Shown piece after piece: positions 58,387-64,000 of a stretch of 64,000 bases of DNA. A model generated the notes under the pieces. It did no database searches and was not told where the DNA came from. It saw only the letters and a list, made by a program, of their open reading frames with translations. Source of the DNA: Botryosphaeria dothidea (taxonomy: Eukaryota; Ascomycota; Dothideomycetes; Botryosphaeriales; Botryosphaeriaceae); assembly GCA_011503125.2 (NCBI GenBank), contig WWBZ02000022.1:2170001-2234000 (forward strand), written 5' to 3'. Numbering within the stretch: the stretch's first letter is position 1; every line of letters begins with the position of its first letter. The position numbers and the translations under genes are program-made.

Positions 58387-59515
58387 CTAAGGCTCCGCAG
58401 CCGCTTCTTCGCCGCCCTTGATGGCGAATTCGCTGTCACCAATCTGCTTCCCTCTGGCTTCCCACCTAGCTTTCCGCTCGGCCCTGAGCTTGTCGCACAT
58501 CTGGTTGAGCGTGGGCCAGTAGACAGAGTGATCGTATTCAAACTCCACCTCACCGCCGTAAGTCTTCATCAATTGAGACGGAGGAATAAAGTTGCCGAAA
58601 GGTTCGTTGAACTTCATCTTGTCCTTGGTGACGGGGTCGATGAAGGGAGAGATCAGCTTGAAGAACGTCGAGACGTACCAAGGGACTGCTCGCAACATTA
58701 GCGTTTTCGTTAGGGTTCATGATTGTTTGTACGGTGGCAAACTTACGCTCTGAGATCAAGGACTTGCCATTCCTTTCCGGGTACTGTCCTTGGAGAATGT
58801 TGAGAACCTGCTTACCCTGACCGAGAGACGGATTCTTTGCGGAGGTGCTGTTCTTGAAATTGATTAGGAGTGCAATGCTCTCCACACCAGCAGGCATCAA
58901 GTCAATTGCCTTCTCCAACATGAATACCAGGTTGTGCACCTGGCGGTCACTCTTCTCGGTGTTCTGCTTGGAGGGATCCATGTACAGACATGGCCGGCCG
59001 TCATTGTCATAACCCAGGATGATGAGCTTTCCCGTTTCGTTCTCGGGGGAGATGTAGTCGGCGGTGAAGGTGTTTGTGCCGTACTCGCGGCGCCAGATGA
59101 CCGTATCCAGCAAGCGCTTTTCAGCAGCGGCGGCCGAAGCCCACTTGACAGCACGCAGGTAGCGCAGCAGGCACTCCTTAGTGAGCCACATGCGCTCATC
59201 ATCGGAGAGCGGTTCCTCTTCGGGCTTCTTGTCCGTAGACTTGGGCACCTTCTCCCACTTCTTCACGCTCTCGAGGAGCTCCTGGTATTTCTTCTCTTGA
59301 TCGGCGGTCAAGGCGGCGGGCGTTGGGGGCTTGCATTGAGGCAGCGGGTGCGGAAAAGGAGCCTTGACGGCAGGGGCGGGGGCGGCGGGAGCGTCTGTCA
59401 TGTTGGAAGAGGATGCAGAGTCTTTGCTCTGGTCTTTGGGGTTGCTGGCGAAGTCCTTCTCAGAGAGAGGGGCGTGAGCGGGCGTGTGGATCTGCCCGGT
59501 CTCGGCGGCGGACAT
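58387..59515 (-). CDS. PDR16: Sec14-like phosphatidylinositol transfer protein (PDR16/PDR17 type)
   Basis: Predicted phosphatidylinositol transfer protein that in yeast influences sterol and lipid composition and azole tolerance. Two exons (from 59515, joined near 58745 and 58695) give about 355 residues. The N-terminal 80 residues are Ala/Pro-rich and disordered. CRAL-TRIO N shows LTKECLLRYLRAVKWASAAAAEKRLLDTVIWRREYG. The lipid domain shows LIILGYDNDGRPCLYMDPSKQNTEKSDRQVHNLVFMLEKAIDLMP, VLNILQGQYPERNGKSL and then PWYVSTFFKLISPFIDPVTKDKMKFNEP, the PDR16-group signature. The exact acceptor is ambiguous by a few bases (GAG|CAGTCCC or GAGCAG|TCCC). Confidence 0.9.
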
Positions 59516-59949
59516 GATGTTCAGGAGGATTGGCGCGTCTCAGATGGGGCGAACTTGAGATTGCGTAGATTGCTCTAGCGGCGAACTATATACCAGGCGC
59601 AATGGGACAGGTATCAACGTAATATGAGAGGAAAGGGGAAGTTGCAAGGTGGTGGGAATGCAGCTGAAAGCTGTGTTTTATCAGACAGCATAAGCTCCGA
59701 TGAGCTGCTAGGTTCCCAGAGCTGTGGGTAGCGGAAACGGGCGGGCGAGGATGGGCCCATTTAGGCTGTCCCCGGAACTCGTCCCTCCCGGCCGCTCATC
59801 ATCCCTCCCCCGGTAAACTCCGCCGCCGCCTCCGCCGCGCGCGTCGCGTCTCGCGTCACCGAGCTCAGACCGGACGCGTCTCTCTTCCGCACCTGAGAAA
59901 CGCTGCGTCGACAGACAAACAACACCAACCCTGCCGCCCACATCCCAAC
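59516..59949. promoter_or_regulatory. Bidirectional promoter PDR16-like / POL12
   Basis: A 434 bp spacer between divergent starts. The POL12 side is very GC-rich (59780-59880). No specific sites were recognised. Confidence 0.5.
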
Positions 59950-62154
59950 ATGGACGATACCGCTGTCGAGCTCAATGAGCTGTTTAGCTCGCCAAATGCT
60001 CCACTTCCACAAGAAGTGCTTATTGAATTGCAGTCGCTCCTCCGCCTGCACTCAATCTCGCCGCAAGAGCTTTTTTACAAATGGGAGTCTTACAGCATCA
60101 AGATGGGTCCCGAGACCACCTTGACCCTCAAGACCACCCGAGACTTCAAGAAGGATATTCAAGACACGTTAGAGCGGGAGAAAAGAGCAAAGGCCGCCCA
60201 TGCCAGGTCTGAAAAGAGGACTGCAGCCCCCGCTGCCCGTGCCGGCGCAAGCAATGCCGATGTCTTTGGAGTGTGAGTTATGAGACGTCGCTGAAAGAAC
60301 AGACATGATTTTGACGTTCGACAGACTCGATGGCCTTGTTCCAAGCACACCTCATGGCGCTTCCCGGATTCAAATCAATGGAAGTGCGACCAAGAGAAAA
60401 TCCAATTTCGATACTCCAGTTGCGAAGGCTACCAAGAGCAACATGCAGAGCTCTCCCTTGACCCCGCGTGCGGCAAATGGGTCTGGCACAGCAGCGTGAG
60501 TCCCATATTGTTTGTTTATGTGATAGCCCCATGCTGAGCAGTCGCAGAGCATCCTTCGCCGAACGACCCAATGCTGGCCAAATAATGGAGACATTGAACG
60601 ACCATATCCCACTTTGCGAGCCCCCCAGCGAGTCCCCCGCCGATCCTCGTGTGAAGATAAAGGCAAACACGGAAATTGCCAAGTTTGGATACAAGACAAT
60701 GGCAATGAAATTGTCTGAAGCCTCAGAAATCCTCGATGATCGCATCGACGAATTCCTTCAGATAGTCCAGGAATATCACAAGCTGGAGGATATTGCCTTT
60801 GGCAACCCAGCCAGTCAGAGCACAAGCGATATCGTCGCTATCGGACGAATCGCATCGGACAGCACAGAAGGTAAGCTCAATGCCGCCTCGCTTGTGCTTG
60901 AGACATCAAGACGCACTGGAGCAGGCCTCAGAGTACCTCTTAAGGTGGATGGTCTTCCTATCTATAACTTTTTCCCGGGGCAGATCGTTGCAGTTCGAGG
61001 GAACAATCCGGCCGGTTCCTTCTTCATGGTCAAAGAACTCCTCGAAATCCCGCTCCTGCCGGTTGCTGCATCTACGCCTTCAGAACTTGATTTAGCAAAT
61101 GCTCGCCTCGCTTCCACAGGAGACATGGATATCGATGACTCCGAGAGCAGCATTAGACCTTTGAGCATCATGGTCGCATCGGGACCATACACTCCAGCTC
61201 ATGTCCTGGATTTTGCAGCCTTTAATGCGTTAATGGAGACTGTCCTAGAGAGCCGGCCAGATCTTCTTGTCCTCAATGGCCCCTTCCTTGATATCGAGCA
61301 TCCTTCGGTCCTCAACGGTGACTTTGAGATCCCTGACTCTGCAATTCCCAACCCTGACAAAGCCACACTTAAGGATGTCCTCCGTTATCACATCTCGCAG
61401 CCTATCAATCAGCTCGTCGCACAGCATCCCAGTATCACCATCATCATTCAACCTTCCGTCCGGGATGCTATCAACAAGCACGCGTCATACCCGCAAGACC
61501 GCCTCAAACGTCAGGAGTTCGGTTTACCACGGCAAGCAAGCATTGTCACCAACCCCGTCACTGTCAGCATCAACGAGATCGTTGTTGGCATAAACAGCCT
61601 TGACATCCTAGACATGCTGCGTCGGGAGGAATGCGTCAGTGATAAGGCTAAGATGACAAACGCTATGGCTCGTTGGGGCGCAAACATCATCTCGCAGCGC
61701 TCCTTCTGCCCCGTCTTTCCGCCGACGGCGCGCGAAGCGTACCCAAAAATTGATGCGGATAGGGATGGTTCCGTGGTTGCGGAAGGAGAGGAAGATTCGG
61801 AGAAGGTGGACATTCTACCCATCGGTGCGCCACTGGACACGAGCTTCCTCAAGCTGACGGAATGGTTGAATGTACGGCCAGATATATTGATCACGCCTTC
61901 GGCGCTGACCCCATTTGCCAAGGTAAGTACTTTACTGATTCACCTTGTGAGAATCGCCAACTCATCAGTATGTGCAGGTCCTCAACTCTGTCCTCATGAT
62001 CAATCCTGGCACGCTAAGCAAGAAGCGCGGACCTGGCACGTTCGCACGTATGACCGTTTTACCAGTCACGATCACGGACGAAGAGAGGGAAAAGAACGAC
62101 GTTGTCGCGCATAAGCTGTTTGAGCGCGCACGGGTGGATATCGTGCATATTTAA
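59950..62154 (+). CDS. POL12: DNA polymerase alpha-primase subunit B (POL12)
   Basis: Accessory B subunit of DNA polymerase alpha-primase, needed to start DNA replication and for telomere maintenance. Four exons joined in frame give about 650 residues. The N-terminal domain (VELNELFSSP, LRLHSISPQELFYKWESY) is the POLA2 helical bundle. A Ser/Pro-rich linker follows with cyclin-kinase-like sites (SSPLTPRA, PSTPH). The OB fold and inactive phosphoesterase follow: PIYNFFPGQIVAVRGNNPAG, MVASGPYTP, RPDLLVLNGPFLDIEHP and, at the end, PDILITPSALTPFAK|VLNSVLMINPGTLSKKRGPGTFARMTV. The NGPFLD motif is diagnostic of B subunits. It is convergent with the CMD-like gene, 187 bp apart. Confidence 0.95.
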
Positions 62155-62341
62155 AAGGATCCAGTCAAACCGAACTTGTTGGATTGGGACGTTATGCTTT
62201 TCGATTTGTATTTTGGGCGGATCAGCCTGTGTTGGATATCATGGCGGAATACGGCGTTTAGGCTACATCTCACGGGGGCTTTTATGGTAGCCATTTCGAC
62301 GTTCATAATGCGCTTGATGAACGATGATTGTCAACAGACCC

Positions 62342-63050
62342 TCATTGATCGGGACTCGTATCACCGTTCTTCTCCCCGACATCTAGTGCAACCAAGAACC
62401 TACTCACGCAATTATATGCACCCACCGTTGCCGTTATTTCCACAACCTCCCTCTCGGTAAATGATGCCCTTAGCCTCTGGAAGATCTCGTCCGGTACGCT
62501 CACGTCCAGGGTCATGACGTCCGTATATTCCAGCACAGCCAGATGCTTCTCCGTCATACGCGAGGGGCGCAAATTCTCCTCCGTGGCGGTTGCGCCATGA
62601 CTTGGCCTTTTCGTATTCGGACGTTTCTTCGCGATGTATTGCACGTCCTGCTCGTCCACATCGCCGGCAGCTCGCAGGATCGGGGCGTGGTCTTTCCACT
62701 CGTACCAGGCGTTGTTAAGGACGGCAACGCGACATATTGCGGCCTCGCGAATCGAGGTAGAGAGGCTCGTGCCTGTACGTATTGAGCCGAGGAACGAGTT
62801 CCTAGTTCGCGCTTAGTATTAGGGCAGTTCCAGAGCTTGGGTGGCTGTTGGAGGTGGAGGAAGGAGGCAAGAGCACTGTTGGCTGACTGGGGCATACTGA
62901 CCAGCCATCAGCGACGGGAGGCGCGTTTAGCAATGCCAGATCCAACTCCATGAGGCCACGCTCTCCGCGGCGTTTTTGAACGCGCTCGACGATGGCTTGG
63001 TCAGCCTCGTTTTCGAATTGCGGTGGATTTGGTACGTAGGGGAGGCGCAT
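62342..63050 (-). CDS. Carboxymuconolactone decarboxylase-like (AhpD-like) protein
   Basis: Two exons joined at DGW|NSFLG give about 212 residues from ATG 63050 (MRLPYVPNPPQFENE). The all-helical CMD fold is seen as RRGERGLMELDLALLNAPPVADGWNSFLGSIRTGTSLSTSIREAAICRVAVLNNAWYEWKDHAPIL, then the second half TEKHLAVLEYTDVMT, REVVEITATVGAYNCVSRFLVAL. The AhpD catalytic CxxC is missing, with a single Cys in ICRVAVLN, so peroxidase chemistry is unlikely. Fungal relatives of this type are of unknown function. There is no signal peptide. The gene is divergent from BMT6, 244 bp apart. Confidence 0.85.
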
Positions 63051-63294
63051 GGTGGGCCAATGGCTATTTGTTTGGTGCTCAAGGCTGCTGGAAATGCGAT
63101 TTGACGAAAGAAACGTAATATCGGGGCCTTGAAGTCTGTGGGTAGAGCTGGCACATGCAGAGACGCGGTGCCGATGACATCGCGGGGCAGTAGTGGGGTC
63201 AAGCGACGCGCGTGAAATTGGTTGCCGCCTGAATGTTCCGAGAATTTCCTCGACTTCGAGCACCAGTCCTGTTACTTCCACCAACGCCACCGCA

Positions 63295-64000
63295 ATGCCT
63301 CCCAAAAGTGCTTCCGCAAAGTCTGCAAAGAGCAACCGGGCAAAGAGGACAGCTAACCAGGCCAAGAGAAGCGAGACATCCGTTAAACCAGTAAAAGAGG
63401 ACGTCTCAACAATCCCGTTGGAACTGCAACAGCTCCTGCTAAATGTCTTTCGAAACTCTTTTTCAAATCGCTTCGGCTCCGACCTAAAGCCTTTATTGCA
63501 AGAAGTCAAGCAGCATCTTTACAACCGCGATTTCCTCTCGGCTTTTGGAAAGGATGAGTACCTCGAGGCATATGTCGTCCGATGGAGCCCCAGTAGAGCG
63601 CTTGGCTATCTCCAGATTTTGGGTGACTTGGAAGACCACATTTTCGTGTCAAAAGAGCTTGGAGCGAAAAGGAATCCACATGACCTCAGGATCGCCTGTA
63701 TAGGTGGCGGTGCTGGCGCTGAAATTGTTGGCCTCGCTGGCTTTCTCAAACTGCTGGCCGAAAAACACGCTCCGCCAGAAGACGGTCAAACGAAAGATTC
63801 AAACAGTGGTACATCGGAGAAAGCTCCTGCATCATCAACACAGCCACGTTTTGAGGTATCCGCCATCGACATTGCCAACTGGTCACCCATCGTCGCAAGC
63901 CTTCAAAATGCCATCACCACATCACCTCCGCTGTCCAAATACGCATCTAACACCGCCAAGGAAGCCAATACTAAATTGTTGCATCCGGATTCCTTCAATA
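63295..64000 (+). CDS. BMT6: 25S rRNA (uridine-N3)-methyltransferase BMT6, 5' part
   Basis: Nucleolar enzyme methylating one uridine of 25S rRNA (U2843 in yeast). The window ends inside the gene after about 235 codons, with no stop or intron before the edge. The start MPPKSASAKSAKSNRAKRTANQAKR is a basic nucleolar-type tail. The family block (PF11312) follows: LELQQLLLNVFRNSF, KPLLQEVKQHLYNRDFLSAFGKDEYLEAYVVRWSPSRALGYLQIL. SAM motif I is RIACIGGGAGAEIVGLAGFL, and motif II is FEVSAIDIANW. A hydrophilic insert (PEDGQTKDSNSGTSEK) lies between them. The yeast paralogue-like BMT5 has a different fold signature, so BMT6 is preferred. Confidence 0.88.
   Translation, partial: MPPKSASAKSAKSNRAKRTANQAKRSETSVKPVKEDVSTIPLELQQLLLNVFRNSFSNRFGSDLKPLLQEVKQHLYNRDFLSAFGKDEYLEAYVVRWSPSRALGYLQILGDLEDHIFVSKELGAKRNPHDLRIACIGGGAGAEIVGLAGFLKLLAEKHAPPEDGQTKDSNSGTSEKAPASSTQPRFEVSAIDIANWSPIVASLQNAITTSPPLSKYASNTAKEANTKLLHPDSFN

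Overview
The window is nuclear DNA of a filamentous ascomycete (Pezizomycotina). Genes are dense, lie on both strands and are split by short introns, mostly about 45-65 nt, with GTRNGN donors and CAG/TAG acceptors. The gene set is typical of moulds: a THI4 gene with a riboswitch leader, a KGG-repeat (CON-10-like) conidiation protein, a LaeA-like methyltransferase, a CrnA-type nitrate transporter and a secreted pectin lyase. The order or genus cannot be fixed from sequence alone; a plant-associated mould is plausible because of the pectin lyase and the quinate/sugar-type transporter.

Layout. 1-2374 is a gene-poor flank. 2375-10527 holds an amino-acid transporter, the chaperonin subunit CCT7 and a 775-residue disordered protein. 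11036-20713 holds THI4 with a TPP aptamer in its leader, the divergent pair NOP56 and RSC1/2, and UNG1. 21140-28199 holds the KGG-repeat protein, the LaeA-like methyltransferase and, after a 2.1 kb gap with NirA-like and GATA sites, the nitrate transporter. 29555-44603 holds an RBR-like zinc protein, DHH1 diverging from a mitochondrial rhomboid protease, a UCH37-type deubiquitinase diverging from POM152, and a Sec14-like protein. 46537-53100 is the accessory part: pectin lyase, a reading frame interrupted by one in-frame TAG, two small Gly/Ser-rich paralogues in AT-rich DNA, and a decayed membrane-protein remnant. 53797-64000 holds an MFS transporter, eIF2B delta (GCD2), a PDR16-like Sec14 protein, POL12, a carboxymuconolactone-decarboxylase-like protein and the 5' part of BMT6.

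Most genes are unrelated housekeeping genes. I see no secondary-metabolite cluster, CRISPR array, rRNA, tRNA or intact autonomous transposon. Many neighbours form head-to-head pairs sharing 240-615 bp promoters: NOP56/RSC, UNG1/KGG, DHH1/rhomboid, UCH/POM152 and CMD/BMT6.

The least ordinary signals are these: a family of at least five short inverted-repeat elements (70-95 bp, MITE-like) confined to intergenic DNA; an RBR-like protein that lacks RING1 and has Gly in place of the RING2 catalytic Cys; the TPP aptamer and predicted leader intron of THI4; the TAG-interrupted gene; an exon duplication in the KGG gene; and the small Gly/Ser-rich pair.
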